Assembly (NCBI RefSeq): GCF_003952425.1
Contig: NZ_CP034449.1
Location: forward strand, 3,968,001-4,032,000
Origin: Mesorhizobium sp. M2A.F.Ca.ET.046.03.2.1
Lineage (GTDB): Bacteria; Pseudomonadota; Alphaproteobacteria; Rhizobiales; Rhizobiaceae
Direction: 5' to 3'
Length of the DNA stretch: 64,000 nucleotides
Within the stretch, counting starts at the first letter, position 1. Every line of letters begins with the position of its first letter. A program made the translations under genes and the position numbers. The notes beneath the pieces were generated by a model. It saw nothing but the letters and a program-made list of their open reading frames with translations. It made no database searches and was not told the origin of the DNA. Positions 45,615 through 55,433 of this stretch are shown piece after piece.

Positions 45615-46640
45615 TCAGGCGGCTTTCTCAAGCGCCGGCTGCCATTTCCCGAGCGCCGCCAGATGGTTCATATAGGCCCGGTGGGTGAAGGCGGCCTGGC
45701 CGCCGGCGACGTTCGAGGCCTTGCCGCTCCATGCCTTTTGCGGCGCGGCCTGCAGCGCGCGGCCATAGGAGAAGGTCAGCTTCCACGGATGCGGGCCGAT
45801 GGCATTGATGGCGTTGAGGTTGGCCGTCGCTTCCTCGTCCTCCTGCCCGCCGGACAGGAAGGCGATGCCCGGCACTGCCGCCGGCACCACTTCGCGGAAC
45901 AGTTTTATCGTCTTTTCGGCGATTTCCTCGGGGCTGTCGGTCCTGCCCGACTTCTTGCCGGAGATGACCATGTTGGGCTTCAGGATCGAGCCTTCCAGCA
46001 CGACGCGCGCCGCGTAAAGCTCGTCATAGAGCTTGACCAGCGTCGCCTTGGTGACGTCGTAGCAGGTGTCGATCGAATGCGCGCCGTCCATCAGCACTTC
46101 CGGCTCGACGATCGGCACGATGCCGGCCTCCTGGCAAAGCGCGGCATAGCGGGCCAGCGCATGGGTGTTCGAGGCGATCGAGTTGGCCGAGGGTACGCCC
46201 TTGCCGGTGTCGATATCGATCACCGCGCGCCATTTGGCGAAACGGGCGCCGAGCTTGTAGTAATCGGCAAGCCGCTCGCGCAGGCCGTCGAGGCCCTCGG
46301 TGATGGTGTCGCCGGGAAAGCCCGCGAGAGGCTTGGCGCCGAGATCGACCTTGATGCCCGGAATGGAACCGGCCGCCTTGATGATGTCGACCAGCGGCGT
46401 GCCGTCGGCGGCCTTCTGGCGGATGGTCTCATCGAAGAGGATGACGCCGGAGATGTAGTTGGACATCGCTTCCTTGGCGCGGAACATCATCTCGCGATAG
46501 TCGCGCCGGTTGTCGGCGGTCGATTCGACGCCGATGACGTCGAAACGTTTCTTGATGGTGCCGGAGCTCTCATCGGCAGCCAAAAGGCCCTTGCCGCCGC
46601 TCACCATCGCGGTGGCGATATCTTCGAGACGTTCGCTCAT
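45615..46640 (-). CDS. Fructose-bisphosphate aldolase, class I
   Basis: A 341-residue class I (Schiff-base) aldolase, of the type found in plants, animals and some alphaproteobacteria, cleaving fructose-1,6-bisphosphate. GGKGLLAADESSGTIKKRFD opens the barrel; ALARYAALCQEAGIVPIVEP with the EPEVLMDG motif and VVLEGSILKPNMVISG with Lys 221 as Schiff base give the active site; IAFLSGGQEDEEAT and PWKLTFSYGRALQ follow. No zinc-ligand pattern of class II. It follows pgk in the same direction by 117 bp and has its own terminator. Confidence 0.94.
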   Translation of the reverse strand: MSERLEDIATAMVSGGKGLLAADESSGTIKKRFDVIGVESTADNRRDYREMMFRAKEAMSNYISGVILFDETIRQKAADGTPLVDIIKAAGSIPGIKVDLGAKPLAGFPGDTITEGLDGLRERLADYYKLGARFAKWRAVIDIDTGKGVPSANSIASNTHALARYAALCQEAGIVPIVEPEVLMDGAHSIDTCYDVTKATLVKLYDELYAARVVLEGSILKPNMVISGKKSGRTDSPEEIAEKTIKLFREVVPAAVPGIAFLSGGQEDEEATANLNAINAIGPHPWKLTFSYGRALQAAPQKAWSGKASNVAGGQAAFTHRAYMNHLAALGKWQPALEKAA

Positions 46641-46757
46641 GGGTGCTCTCCTACGCTGCGTTTGTTCCGCGCTAGCAGAACATTATCGCCAAAGGAATGA
46701 CCCCGGAAAGCGCGAATCGATTGAAAGCCGCGCTGGCTTTGCCTTGTCTCGGATTGT

Positions 46758-47954
46758 TTACCGCTTCAGCACTTCGACGCCGGGCAGCGGCTTGCCTTCC
46801 ATCCATTCGAGGAAGGCACCGCCGGCGGTCGAGACATAAGTGAAGTCGTCGGCGACGCCGGCATGGTTGAGGGCGGCCACCGTGTCGCCGCCGCCGGCGA
46901 CCGAGACCAGCTTGCCTGCCTTGGTGCGGGCGGCCGCGTGCTTTGCCGCCGCCACCGTGGCGCGATCGAAGGGCTCTATCTCGAAGGCGCCGAGCGGGCC
47001 ATTCCACACCAAGGTCGCGGCGCGGTCGATCCAGTCGGTAACGCTCTGCACGGTCTTTGCGCCGACATCGAGGATCATGCCGTCCGCCGGCACGGCATCG
47101 ATGGCAACGGTCTCGCTCGCGGCACCCGCCTTGAATTCCTTGGCCACCACGCCGTCGGCGGGCAGGATGATGGCGCAGCCAGCTTCCGCCGCCTCGATCA
47201 TGATCTGCTTGGCGGTGCCGGCAAGGTCGTGCTCGCAAAGCGACTTGCCGACATCGGTGCCACGCGCGGCCAGGAAGGTGTTAGCCATGCCGCCGCCGAT
47301 CACCAGCGCGTCGACCTTCTTCACCAGGTTCATCAAAAGGTCGATCTTGGTCGAGACCTTGGCGCCGCCGACAATGGCGACCACCGGCCGTACCGGATTG
47401 CCGAGACCCTTTTCCAGCGCGTCGAGCTCGGCCTGCATGGTGCGGCCGGCATAGGCCGGCAGCCGGTGCGCCAGGCCTTCGGTCGACGCATGCGCGCGGT
47501 GCGCGGCGGAGAAGGCGTCGTTGACATAGATGTCGCCATTGGCGGCGAGCTTTTCCGTGAAGGCCGGGTCATTCTTCTCCTCGGCCTTGTAGAAGCGGGT
47601 GTTTTCAAAGAGCAGCACGTCGCCGTCCTTCATGGCGGCAACGCCTTCGGCGGCTTTGTCGCCGATACAGTCGGCGGCGAAGCGGACGGGGAGGCCGAGA
47701 ACCTCGGCCGTGGCCCTGGCGATCGGCTCCAGCGAGAATTCGGCCGACGGACCATCCTTCGGACGGCCGAAATGGGCAAGCAGGATGACCTTGGCGCCTT
47801 TCTTCGAGAGTTCGGCGATGGTCGGCGCGATGCGCTCGATGCGAGTGGCGTCGGTCACCTTGCCGTCGGCGACGGGAACGTTGAGGTCGACGCGCACCAG
47901 GACGCGCTTGCCGCTGACGGCGCCGATGTCATCGAGTGTCTTGAAGCCGGCCAT
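46758..47954 (-). CDS. pgk: Phosphoglycerate kinase
   Basis: A 398-residue enzyme converting 1,3-bisphosphoglycerate and ADP to 3-phosphoglycerate and [81 protein letters not shown] and [18 protein letters not shown] are all in place. The ATG at 47954 is behind GGAACG; the longer frame adds unrelated residues. It lies upstream of the class I aldolase and downstream of the antiporter gene. Confidence 0.96.
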   Translation of the reverse strand: MAGFKTLDDIGAVSGKRVLVRVDLNVPVADGKVTDATRIERIAPTIAELSKKGAKVILLAHFGRPKDGPSAEFSLEPIARATAEVLGLPVRFAADCIGDKAAEGVAAMKDGDVLLFENTRFYKAEEKNDPAFTEKLAANGDIYVNDAFSAAHRAHASTEGLAHRLPAYAGRTMQAELDALEKGLGNPVRPVVAIVGGAKVSTKIDLLMNLVKKVDALVIGGGMANTFLAARGTDVGKSLCEHDLAGTAKQIMIEAAEAGCAIILPADGVVAKEFKAGAASETVAIDAVPADGMILDVGAKTVQSVTDWIDRAATLVWNGPLGAFEIEPFDRATVAAAKHAAARTKAGKLVSVAGGGDTVAALNHAGVADDFTYVSTAGGAFLEWMEGKPLPGVEVLKR

Positions 47955-48115
47955 GATCCGTTCCTTCCTGGTGCGTTGACGCAATTCCGGACGGAAAGCC
48001 GCCCACATCTTTCATGGAATTGCTCTAGCGAAAACGCGGGGACCTTACCCGGCAGCGGCGGCGATGCAAGAGCCGCGTTAAAGCGCGCGCGCAAAAATGA
48101 TGTCGCCATGAGACA

Positions 48116-50005
48116 TCAGCCTTCGCCGGTTGCCTTTTGCTCGCCCGGTGCCGGCGCCACGGGATCGATCGGCACGTCCTCGACCGGCTGCTTTTCCACC
48201 GGCCTGCGCCAGTTGCGGATCAGCGCCGCTATGCGATCGCCGATCTCGCCGGCGCTCATGAACACCGGCACGCGCGCCACCTGCGCGGTCGGCTCGAAGG
48301 ACAGGCCGAGCCCGGTGATCCGGCCTTTCTCGTCGACGTCGCGCACGATCAGCTCGATCGGCCCGATCATCACGCGGTCGGCATATTCGGCATGGCCGCC
48401 GAGCCGCTCGGTAACGAGCGCCGCGACGGTGAGCTTCTGTTCGGCCTCGGTAAGGCCAGGCCCATAGGCCGCTTCCAGCTCCGCCGCGGAGCGGGCCGGA
48501 TCGACGGCAAAGGCGCCGAAGAAGTCGGCGTCCTCGGGGTCGACCACGGCGCGGCTGGCGAACAGCTTGTCGAGCAGGCGCGGATAGCGATCCGGCACGA
48601 AGATATAGACCTGGTCGCCAGCGGTGAGACGGCCCATGTCCTGGAAGCGCATCGAGCGGCCGTCGCGCAGCACCAGCGAGGGCCTTGCCCAGCGCGGGAT
48701 GCGCTCGCCGCGCGCCACCGGGCTGCCGGGTGCGACGCGATAGGCAAGCAGTTCGTGATGGGCTGAGCCCGGCAGTTCGAGCTCGACCTTGTCCAGGGGC
48801 CCGAGACGCGCCGGCACGATCAGGCCGAGGCGGCGCGCCAGCGGCCCGACCGTCCAGCCCTGCACCACCAGCGACACTAGCACAATGATGAAGGCGGCGT
48901 TGAAGATCAGGCGGCCATGCTCCAGGCCGCCGAGCAGCGGCGTGATGGCAAGCAGGATCGAGACCGCGCCGCGCAGGCCGACCCAGGACACGAAGGCGAC
49001 CTCGGGACGCGGCAGGCGGAAGGGGATCAGGCAGAGCCAGACGGCCAAAGGCCGCGCGACGAAGATCAGGAACAGGCCGAGCAGCACCGCCGGCACCAGG
49101 ATCGCCGGGAACTGCGAGGGTGTGGCGAACAGGCCGAGGATCAGGAACATGATGATCTGCGCCAGCCACGACATGCCGTCCTGGAAACGCCTCAGGATGG
49201 TGACGGCGCGGATGTCGGAATTGCCCGCGATCAGCCCGGCAAGGTAGACGGCGAGGAAGCCTGAGCCGCCGACCGCGCCGGCGGCGGCAAACACCATCAG
49301 CGACAGCGTCAGCACGAAGATCGGCAGCAGGCCGTGATCCAGGTTGAGCCGCTCGACCAGACGCACGATGCCGAAGCCGCCGAGGACGCCGATCACGGCG
49401 CCGAGCCCCATATTGGCAAGAAAGCCAAGAAGGAGATTGGCGGCCAGCACGTTGGCCTCGGGGTTTGCATGCGCGGCGATGATCTCGACCAGGGTGATGG
49501 TGAGGAAGATGGCGATCGGGTCGTTGGTGCCGGATTCCACTTCGAGCGTCGAACGCACGCGCTCGCGCAGATGGATCTCGCCGGCGCGCAGCAGGAAGAA
49601 CACGGCGGCCGCGTCGGTCGAGGCGACGGCGGCGCCGAGCAGGGAGGATTCCAGCCAGCTGAGCTTGAGAAAATAGGAGGCGGCGACGCTGAAGATGCCG
49701 GTGGTCAGGATGACGCCTATAGTGGCCAGCGACAATGCCGGCCCGGCCGCTTGCTTCAGTGCGTTGAGCGGGGTGCCGAAACCGGAGTCGAACAGGATGA
49801 TGGCCAAAGCCAGTGAGCCGGCAAAATAAGCCAGCCGCGCATTGTCGAATTCGATGCCGAGGCCGTCGACGCCGGTGGCAAGCCCGATGCAGAGAAAGAG
49901 GAGCAGCAATGGAGCGCCGAAGCGGAAGGCGATCAGGCTCGAAAACGCGGCGGCAACAATGAGCGCAGTGCCGACCAGCGTCACAAGATAGATCGCATGC
50001 TCCAT
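48116..50005 (-). CDS. K+/H+ antiporter, CPA1 family (NhaP2/CvrA type)
   Basis: A 629-residue inner-membrane antiporter. About twelve membrane segments fill residues 1-400, with LLFLCIGLATGVDGLGIEFD, GAAVASTDAAAVFFLLRAG carrying the TDAA ion-binding Asp, ESGTNDPIAIFLTITLVEII with the ND pair, and RGAVSILLAITPLLGGLEHG. A cytoplasmic TrkA_C-like domain follows (about 405-490: FQDMGRLTAGDQVYIFVPDR), then a CorC/HlyC-like tail. Such proteins export K+ in exchange for H+. It stands between pgk and gap and reads the same way, an unusual neighbour for glycolytic genes. Confidence 0.9.
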   Translation of the reverse strand: MEHAIYLVTLVGTALIVAAAFSSLIAFRFGAPLLLLFLCIGLATGVDGLGIEFDNARLAYFAGSLALAIILFDSGFGTPLNALKQAAGPALSLATIGVILTTGIFSVAASYFLKLSWLESSLLGAAVASTDAAAVFFLLRAGEIHLRERVRSTLEVESGTNDPIAIFLTITLVEIIAAHANPEANVLAANLLLGFLANMGLGAVIGVLGGFGIVRLVERLNLDHGLLPIFVLTLSLMVFAAAGAVGGSGFLAVYLAGLIAGNSDIRAVTILRRFQDGMSWLAQIIMFLILGLFATPSQFPAILVPAVLLGLFLIFVARPLAVWLCLIPFRLPRPEVAFVSWVGLRGAVSILLAITPLLGGLEHGRLIFNAAFIIVLVSLVVQGWTVGPLARRLGLIVPARLGPLDKVELELPGSAHHELLAYRVAPGSPVARGERIPRWARPSLVLRDGRSMRFQDMGRLTAGDQVYIFVPDRYPRLLDKLFASRAVVDPEDADFFGAFAVDPARSAAELEAAYGPGLTEAEQKLTVAALVTERLGGHAEYADRVMIGPIELIVRDVDEKGRITGLGLSFEPTAQVARVPVFMSAGEIGDRIAALIRNWRRPVEKQPVEDVPIDPVAPAPGEQKATGEG

Positions 50006-50202
50006 CCGCCAGTGCCCCTCAAGTCCCTCTCATTTGTCGATTTACGGGAGAGTGGGGCGAAGACATGACCAGTGCAAGGCAACAGCGTGGTTTTTTGGAT
50101 TCTGCTGGCGTGGGGAAATGGAGGAGCCGCTTTCCTCTCGTCATCCACGGGCGGAGCGACTGGTGTTGCGGCTAATCTCCACGGCATGCGGAACCGCCGA
50201 GA

Positions 50203-50235
50203 CTAAAACGAAAACGCCCGGCCGGAGCCGGGCGT
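50203..50235 (-). terminator. Rho-independent terminator after gap
   Basis: On the minus strand ACGCCCGGC and GCCGGGCGT form a stem (50214-50235) followed by TTTTCGTTTT. It lies 25 bp after the gap stop. The rest of the gap up to the antiporter start (50006) holds a piece of the 43.3-kb repeat (CACGGGCGGAGCGAC) and no gene. Confidence 0.88.
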
Positions 50236-50259
50236 TCGAAACTGCTTAGCGAGCCTGGA

Positions 50260-51270
50260 TCAGGCGATGGTCTTGCCGAAGGCGACGGCGGTGTCGCCCA
50301 TGCGGTTCGAGAAGCCCCATTCATTGTCGTACCAGGACAGCACCGAGACGAAATTGCCGTCCATGACCTTGGTCTGGTCGAGGGCCACGATCGAGGAGTG
50401 CGGATCGTGGTTGAAGTCGATCGAGACGTTCGGGTGATGGGTGACCGAGAGCACGCCCTTGAGCTTGCCCTTGGAGGCGGCGATCAGCGCTTCGTTGATC
50501 TCCTGCGGCGTGGTCGAACGCTTGGCGACGAACTTCAAGTCGACCACCGAGACGTTCGGGGTCGGCACGCGGATCGAGATGCCGTCGAGCTTGCCCTTGA
50601 GGTCGGGCAGGACCAGGCCGATCGCCTTGGCGGCACCGGTCGAGGTCGGGATCTGCGACAGCGCCGCGGCGCGGGCGCGGTAGAGGTCCTTGTGCATGGT
50701 GTCGAGCGTCGGCTGGTCGCCGGTGTAGGAGTGGATCGTCGTCATCATGCCCTTCTCGATGCCGACGGTCTCATGCAGCACCGCCGCCAGCGGCGCCAGG
50801 CAGTTGGTGGTGCAGGACGCGTTCGAGATGACGATGTGGTCCTTGGTCAGCTTGTCGTGGTTGATGCCGTAGACGACGGTGAGGTCGGCGCCTTCGGCCG
50901 GGGCTGAGACGATGACGCGCTTGGCGCCGGCGGCGAGGTGCGCGGCCGCCTTGTCGCGGGCCGTGAAGATGCCGGTGCATTCGAGCGCGATGTCGACGCC
51001 GAGTTCCTTCCACGGCAGCTGGGTCGGATCCTTGATCGCGGTGACCTTGAACTTCTCCTTGCCGACCGAGATCTGGTCGCCGTCGACGGTCACCTCATGC
51101 GGGAAGCGACCATGCACGCTGTCGTAGCGAAGCAGATGCGCGTTGGTCTCGACCGGGCCGAGGTCGTTGACGGCGACCACGTCGATATCCTTGCGGCCGG
51201 ATTCATGGATGGCGCGCAGGATGTTGCGGCCGATGCGGCCAAATCCGTTGATGGCAACTCTGACGGTCAT
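50260..51270 (-). CDS. gap: Glyceraldehyde-3-phosphate dehydrogenase, type I
   Basis: A 336-residue enzyme. [20 protein letters not shown] is the NAD loop; [20 protein letters not shown] contains catalytic Cys 153, [17 protein letters not shown] the His, and [19 protein letters not shown] and [13 protein letters not shown] the phosphate sites. The ATG at 51270 is preceded by GGGAGAAA. The protein catalyses oxidative phosphorylation of glyceraldehyde-3-phosphate in glycolysis and the reverse in gluconeogenesis. It lies 155 bp after tkt and has its own terminator. Confidence 0.97.
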   Translation of the reverse strand: MTVRVAINGFGRIGRNILRAIHESGRKDIDVVAVNDLGPVETNAHLLRYDSVHGRFPHEVTVDGDQISVGKEKFKVTAIKDPTQLPWKELGVDIALECTGIFTARDKAAAHLAAGAKRVIVSAPAEGADLTVVYGINHDKLTKDHIVISNASCTTNCLAPLAAVLHETVGIEKGMMTTIHSYTGDQPTLDTMHKDLYRARAAALSQIPTSTGAAKAIGLVLPDLKGKLDGISIRVPTPNVSVVDLKFVAKRSTTPQEINEALIAASKGKLKGVLSVTHHPNVSIDFNHDPHSSIVALDQTKVMDGNFVSVLSWYDNEWGFSNRMGDTAVAFGKTIA

Positions 51271-51425
51271 TGTTTTCTCCCTAGGGACTGGGGGCGATTG
51301 GGTCCGCTGCTTCATAGCGGCCATGAGCCAAAGAATCCAGCCGCAGAAGGTCGAACTTAAATCGATTAGGTTAGTCCAGCATGGCCGAGCCGCCTATTTG
51401 CGGCCCCGCGAATTGACGCAGCCGG

Positions 51426-53414
51426 TCAGCCGTGCAGACGAGTCTCGACCGCTTTTGCCGCGGCCTCGGCGGTGATGCCGAAATGCGGATAGAGTTGCTC
51501 GATCGAGCCGGAGGCGCCAAAACCGTGCATGCCGATGAAGACGCCGTCGGTGCCGATCAGGTGGTCCCAGCCCTGGCGGATGCCGGCCTCGATCGCGACC
51601 TTCACCTTGGCGTTGCCGATGATCTCCTTGCGGTAGTCATCGCTCTGCTGGTCGAACAGCTCGAAACAGGGCACCGAGACGACGCGGGTGGGATGGCCGT
51701 GCTTTTCGAGCAGGTCGCGCGCGCCGAGCGCGATCTCGACCTCGGAGCCGGTGGCGAAGATCGTCACCACGGCCTCGCCGTTTGCCGCGGCGAGCTCATA
51801 GGCGCCCTGGCTGGAGAGGTTCTTCGCCGAATGCTCGGTGCGCACGGTCGGCAGGTTCTGGCGGGTCAGCGCCAGGGTCGACGGCGTCTTTTCGGATTCC
51901 AGCGCGATTTGCCAACATTCGGCGGTTTCGACCGCGTCGGCCGGACGGAAGACATTGTGGTTCGGGATGGCGCGCAATGCCGCCAGATGCTCGACCGGCT
52001 GGTGGGTCGGGCCGTCCTCGCCGAGGCCGATCGAGTCATGCGTCATGACGAAGATGGAGCGGATGCCCATCAGCGAGGCCAGGCGCATCGAAGGACGGGC
52101 ATAGTCCGAGAAGCACATGAACGTGCCGCCATAGGCGATCAGGCCGCCATGCAGCGTGAGGCCGTTGATCGCCGCCGCCATGCCGTGCTCGCGGATGCCG
52201 TAATGGACATAGCGCTGGCCGTAATCGTCCGGCGTGATGTTCTTGGTCTGGCTGGTCTTGGTGTTGTTGGAGCCGGTGAGGTCGGCCGAGCCGCCGATGG
52301 TCTCCGGCACCGCGCCGTTGATGACTTCCAGCGCCATTTCGGAGGATTTGCGAGTGGCGACCTTCGGTTTGTCGGCCGAGAGCTTCTTCTTGTAATCGGC
52401 GATGACGGCGTCGAAGTTGGACGGCAGCTTGCCGGCGATCCGGCGCTCGAACTCGGCCTTGAGCTTCGGCTCGGCCTTGGCGAGGCGGCCTTCCCAGTCG
52501 GCGCGCGCCTTGGCGCCGCCGGCGCCGACGGCGCGCCAGGCGTCGAGGATGTCGGCCGGAATCTCGAAGGGCGGCGACTCCCAGTTGAAGAATTTGCGGG
52601 CGCCGGCGATTTCCTCGGCGCCGAGCGGCGAGCCATGCGCCTTGTTGGTGCCGGCCTTGGTCGGGGCGCCGAAGCCGATGGTAGTCTTGCAGGCGATCAT
52701 CGTCGGCTTGTCGGAATGGCGCGCCGCCTCGATGGCATAGGCGATCGCTTCCGGATCGGTGCCGTCGATATGGCTGGCGTTCCAGCCGGAGGCCTGGAAG
52801 CGGGCGACCTGGTCGGTGTTGTCGGCCAGTGAGACCGGGCCGTCGATCGAGATGTTGTTGTTGTCCCAGAAGACGATCAGCTTGTTGAGCTTCAGATGGC
52901 CGGCCAGCGCGATGGCTTCCTGGGAGACGCCTTCCATCAGGCAGCCGTCGCCGGCCAGCACATAGGTGTAGTGGTTGACGAGATCATTGCCGAAGGCGGC
53001 GTTCATGATGCGCTCGCCGAGCGCGAAGCCGACCGAATTGGCAAGGCCCTGGCCGAGCGGACCGGTGGTGGTCTCGATGCCGGCGGCATGGCCGTATTCG
53101 GGATGGCCGGCGGTCTTGGAGCCGAGCTGGCGGAAGTTCTTGATCTGGTCGATCGTCATGTCCTCGTAGCCGGTGAGGTAGAGGAGCGAATAGAGCAGCA
53201 TCGAGCCGTGGCCGGCCGACAGGATGAAGCGGTCGCGGTCGGCCCAGTGCGGGGCCTTGGCGTCGAATTTCAGGAAACGGCTGAACAGCACGGTGGCGAT
53301 GTCGGCGCAGCCCATCGGCAGGCCGGGGTGACCGGAGTTCGCCTTCTCGACGGCGTCCATGGAAAGGAAACGGATCGCGTTGGCCATCCGATCATGTTGT
53401 TCACGCGACGTCAT
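51426..53414 (-). CDS. tkt: Transketolase
   Basis: A 662-residue thiamine-diphosphate enzyme of the pentose phosphate and Calvin-type pathways. [76 protein letters not shown] with the GDGCLMEG cofactor motif, [10 protein letters not shown] and [20 protein letters not shown] are standard. [20 protein letters not shown] and [17 protein letters not shown] close the active site. ATG at 53414 behind GGAGGAAGC. A good promoter lies just upstream. Confidence 0.97.
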   Translation of the reverse strand: MTSREQHDRMANAIRFLSMDAVEKANSGHPGLPMGCADIATVLFSRFLKFDAKAPHWADRDRFILSAGHGSMLLYSLLYLTGYEDMTIDQIKNFRQLGSKTAGHPEYGHAAGIETTTGPLGQGLANSVGFALGERIMNAAFGNDLVNHYTYVLAGDGCLMEGVSQEAIALAGHLKLNKLIVFWDNNNISIDGPVSLADNTDQVARFQASGWNASHIDGTDPEAIAYAIEAARHSDKPTMIACKTTIGFGAPTKAGTNKAHGSPLGAEEIAGARKFFNWESPPFEIPADILDAWRAVGAGGAKARADWEGRLAKAEPKLKAEFERRIAGKLPSNFDAVIADYKKKLSADKPKVATRKSSEMALEVINGAVPETIGGSADLTGSNNTKTSQTKNITPDDYGQRYVHYGIREHGMAAAINGLTLHGGLIAYGGTFMCFSDYARPSMRLASLMGIRSIFVMTHDSIGLGEDGPTHQPVEHLAALRAIPNHNVFRPADAVETAECWQIALESEKTPSTLALTRQNLPTVRTEHSAKNLSSQGAYELAAANGEAVVTIFATGSEVEIALGARDLLEKHGHPTRVVSVPCFELFDQQSDDYRKEIIGNAKVKVAIEAGIRQGWDHLIGTDGVFIGMHGFGASGSIEQLYPHFGITAEAAAKAVETRLHG

Positions 53415-53471
53415 GCTTCCTCCGGAAGTGGGTTGGAGCCTGGGGAGAGCCCTTGGAAAAGGATGCCGCGA

Positions 53472-53499
53472 CACATAGCAGGCGCGGCCTTTTAGTCAA
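53472..53499 (-). promoter_or_regulatory. Candidate promoter of tkt
   Basis: On the minus strand TTGACT (53494-53499) and TATGTG (53472-53477) are 16 nt apart. The start would fall near 53465, about 50 bp before the tkt ATG. The rest of the 262-bp divergent gap to the DUF4164 gene (53677) shows no further feature. Confidence 0.5.
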
Positions 53500-53676
53500 C
53501 AAATCGGGACGGATTTTGCCGGGCTTGTGATGGCATCGAGCGCCTTACATTAGCGATAGCGGGGGACAGTCGCGAGAGCTTTGTTGACGCGCCCTTCACC
53601 CGGCGCCTAATCTTTCCGAGGTAACGCGTTCTGAATGCGCGCGATTCGGTGATGGGCAGGGCATAGGACGAAGGCC

Positions 53677-53949
53677 ATGACCGGGGAAACGACCCTCAAG
53701 GAAGTCATCGCCAGGCTGGGCAAGGCCATGGAAGGGCTGGAAAACGCCGTGGCGGCGAAGCTCGAGCACGAGCGTGATTATTCGGAAGCCGAGGCAGAGG
53801 TGCAGCGCATGAACGCCGACCGTTCGCGCCTGGCGCAGGAGCTCGACAATTCCGAAGCGCGCGCCGAGCGTCTGGAAGACGCCAACAAGGAAGTGTCGCG
53901 GCGGCTGGTGACCGCCATGGAAACCATCCGCGCGGTTCTGGACAGGTAG
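53677..53949 (+). CDS. DUF4164 family coiled-coil protein
   Basis: A 90-residue helical protein: MTGETTLKEVIARLGKAMEG, LENAVAAKLEHERDYSEAEA, EVQRMNADRSRLAQELDNSE, with LEDANKEVSRRLVTAMETIR near the end. Heptads along the length indicate one long coiled coil. It lies 4 bp before zapA, the usual order in Rhizobiales, so it may act with ZapA in cell division; that role is inferred from position. Confidence 0.88.
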   Translation: MTGETTLKEVIARLGKAMEGLENAVAAKLEHERDYSEAEAEVQRMNADRSRLAQELDNSEARAERLEDANKEVSRRLVTAMETIRAVLDR

Positions 53950-53953
53950 GGCA

Positions 53954-54319
53954 ATGGCACAGGTCACGGTTTCCATCGACGGCAAGCAGTATCGCATGGC
54001 CTGCGACGAGGGCCAGGAAGAGCACCTGATCGACCTTGCCGAGCGCTTCGACCGCTATGTCTCGCATCTGAAGGATTCGTTCGGCGAAATCGGCGACCAG
54101 CGGCTTACCGTCATGGCCGGCATCATGGTGATGGACGAGCTGTCCGAGCTCACCAAGCGCGTCAAGGGCATGGAGAGCGAAGTGCTGACCTTGCGCAAGA
54201 CGCGCGATGAGGCGCTGACCAAGGCCGACAAGAGCGACAGCGTGCTGACAACCGCGCTCGGCGCGCTCGCGCAGCGCATGGAAGATCTCGCGGTGACGCT
54301 CGCGGTAAAGAAGGCCTGA
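53954..54319 (+). CDS. zapA: Cell division protein ZapA
   Basis: A 121-residue protein. MAQVTVSIDGKQYRMACDEG, QEEHLIDLAERFDRYVSHLK form the N-terminal ZapA domain; the remainder is a long coiled coil (RLTVMAGIMVMDELSELTKR). ZapA binds and bundles FtsZ filaments at the division ring. It is cotranscribed with the DUF4164 gene 4 bp upstream. The 190-bp region after it, up to the peroxiredoxin, holds nothing I can name. Confidence 0.92.
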   Translation: MAQVTVSIDGKQYRMACDEGQEEHLIDLAERFDRYVSHLKDSFGEIGDQRLTVMAGIMVMDELSELTKRVKGMESEVLTLRKTRDEALTKADKSDSVLTTALGALAQRMEDLAVTLAVKKA

Positions 54320-54510
54320 GCGGCTCCGATACCCGTTCCGACGGAAAATCCTACCGCGAATTGCCGGCGGTCACGCAAAAAATTCGCCTCGCGCAGGCCA
54401 TGACCATCATCGCGAGCGTTTAATCGGCGTCGCGATGGTGCTACGCTTTTGCAGCCGGCAACGGCCAGCCGCAGGCCGGCTACGGTTTTCAAAGAGGGTA
54501 GGGACAGGTC

Positions 54511-55170
54511 ATGAGTCTTCGTATCAACGATGTCGCGCCGGATTTCACGGCCGAGACCACGCAGGGCACCATCAAGTTCCACGACTGGATCGGCGACGGC
54601 TGGGCGGTGCTGTTCAGCCATCCGAAGAATTTCACGCCGGTCTGCACGACCGAGCTCGGCACCATGGCGGGTCTCGAGGACGATTTCAAAAAGCGCAACG
54701 TCAAGATCATCGGCATCTCGGTCGATCCGGTGTCGAGCCACGAGAAGTGGCAGGCCGACATTAAGACCGCCACCGGTCATACGGTGCACTATCCGCTGAT
54801 CGGCGACAAAGACCTTCACGTCGCCAAGCTCTATGAAATGCTGCCGGCGGGCGCCGGCGAGAGCTCGGAAGGCCGCACGCCGGCCGACAACGCCACCGTG
54901 CGCTCGGTCTATGTCATCGGCCCCGACAAGAAGATCAAGCTGGTGCTGACCTATCCGATGACCACGGGGCGCAACTTCGACGAGATCCTGCGCGTCATCG
55001 ATTCCATCCAGTTGACCGCTAAGCACCAGGTGGCGACGCCGGCCAACTGGAAGCAGGGCGACGACGTGATCATCACCGCCGCCGTCTCCAACGAGGATGC
55101 GGTCAAGCGTTTTGGGGCGTATGAAACGGTGCTGCCTTATCTCAGGAAGACCAAGCAGCCGACGGCATGA
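54511..55170 (+). CDS. 1-Cys peroxiredoxin (Prx6 type)
   Basis: A 219-residue thiol peroxidase. LRINDVAPDFTAETTQGTIK, AVLFSHPKNFTPVCTTELGT with peroxidatic Cys 45, and the longer C-terminal domain (RSVYVIGPDKKIKLVLTYPM, TTGRNFDEILRVIDSIQL) place it in Prx6. No second Cys is present, so it must use an outside thiol. It reduces hydrogen peroxide and organic peroxides. AGAGGGTAGGG precedes the ATG. It stands alone, with repeat copy 2 starting 7 bp after its stop. Confidence 0.94.
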   Translation: MSLRINDVAPDFTAETTQGTIKFHDWIGDGWAVLFSHPKNFTPVCTTELGTMAGLEDDFKKRNVKIIGISVDPVSSHEKWQADIKTATGHTVHYPLIGDKDLHVAKLYEMLPAGAGESSEGRTPADNATVRSVYVIGPDKKIKLVLTYPMTTGRNFDEILRVIDSIQLTAKHQVATPANWKQGDDVIITAAVSNEDAVKRFGAYETVLPYLRKTKQPTA

Positions 55171-55176
55171 TTTTTC

Positions 55177-55346
55177 CTTCTCCCCGTTCACGGGGAGAAG
55201 GTGCCCGAAGGGCGGATGAGGGGCGGCGCGGCATTCGAAGGGACCGCGCCGCCTCCCGATCCGATTGTTGGAACAAACCTCGCAGCCTCGGCGCTGCCCC
55301 TCATTGTCCTGCCGGACATTTCTCCCCGTATAGTGACGGGGAGAAA
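55177..55346. repeat. Composite inverted repeat, CTTCTCCCC family, copy 2
   Basis: Left arm: CTTCTCCCCGT/ACGGGGAGAAG palindrome at 55177-55200 with GGATGAGGGGCGGCGC after it. Right arm: GGCGCTGCCCCTCAT and the CTCCCCGTATAGTGACGGGG palindrome ending at 55346. Same building plan as 304-486 but with the outer and inner parts swapped. Fills the gap between the peroxiredoxin and rpoH. Confidence 0.78.
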
Positions 55347-55371
55347 GGGCTGGTTTCGCCGCTTCGCCAAA

Positions 55372-55404
55372 CAAAAAAAGGCAGCGCCAGATTCTGGCGC
55401 CGCC
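55372..55404 (-). terminator. Rho-independent terminator after rpoH
   Basis: On the minus strand GGCGGCGCCAG and CTGGCGCTGCC form the stem (55380-55404) with an AAT loop, followed by TTTTTTTGTTT. It lies 30 bp after the rpoH stop. Confidence 0.88.
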
Positions 55405-55433
55405 GTTTTGTTGTTGCTGTATGTGCGGTGGCT

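Noticed and set aside
54320..54510. Possible 6S RNA downstream of zapA
   Set aside because: 6S RNA often follows zapA in alphaproteobacteria, but I see no long hairpin with a central bubble here.
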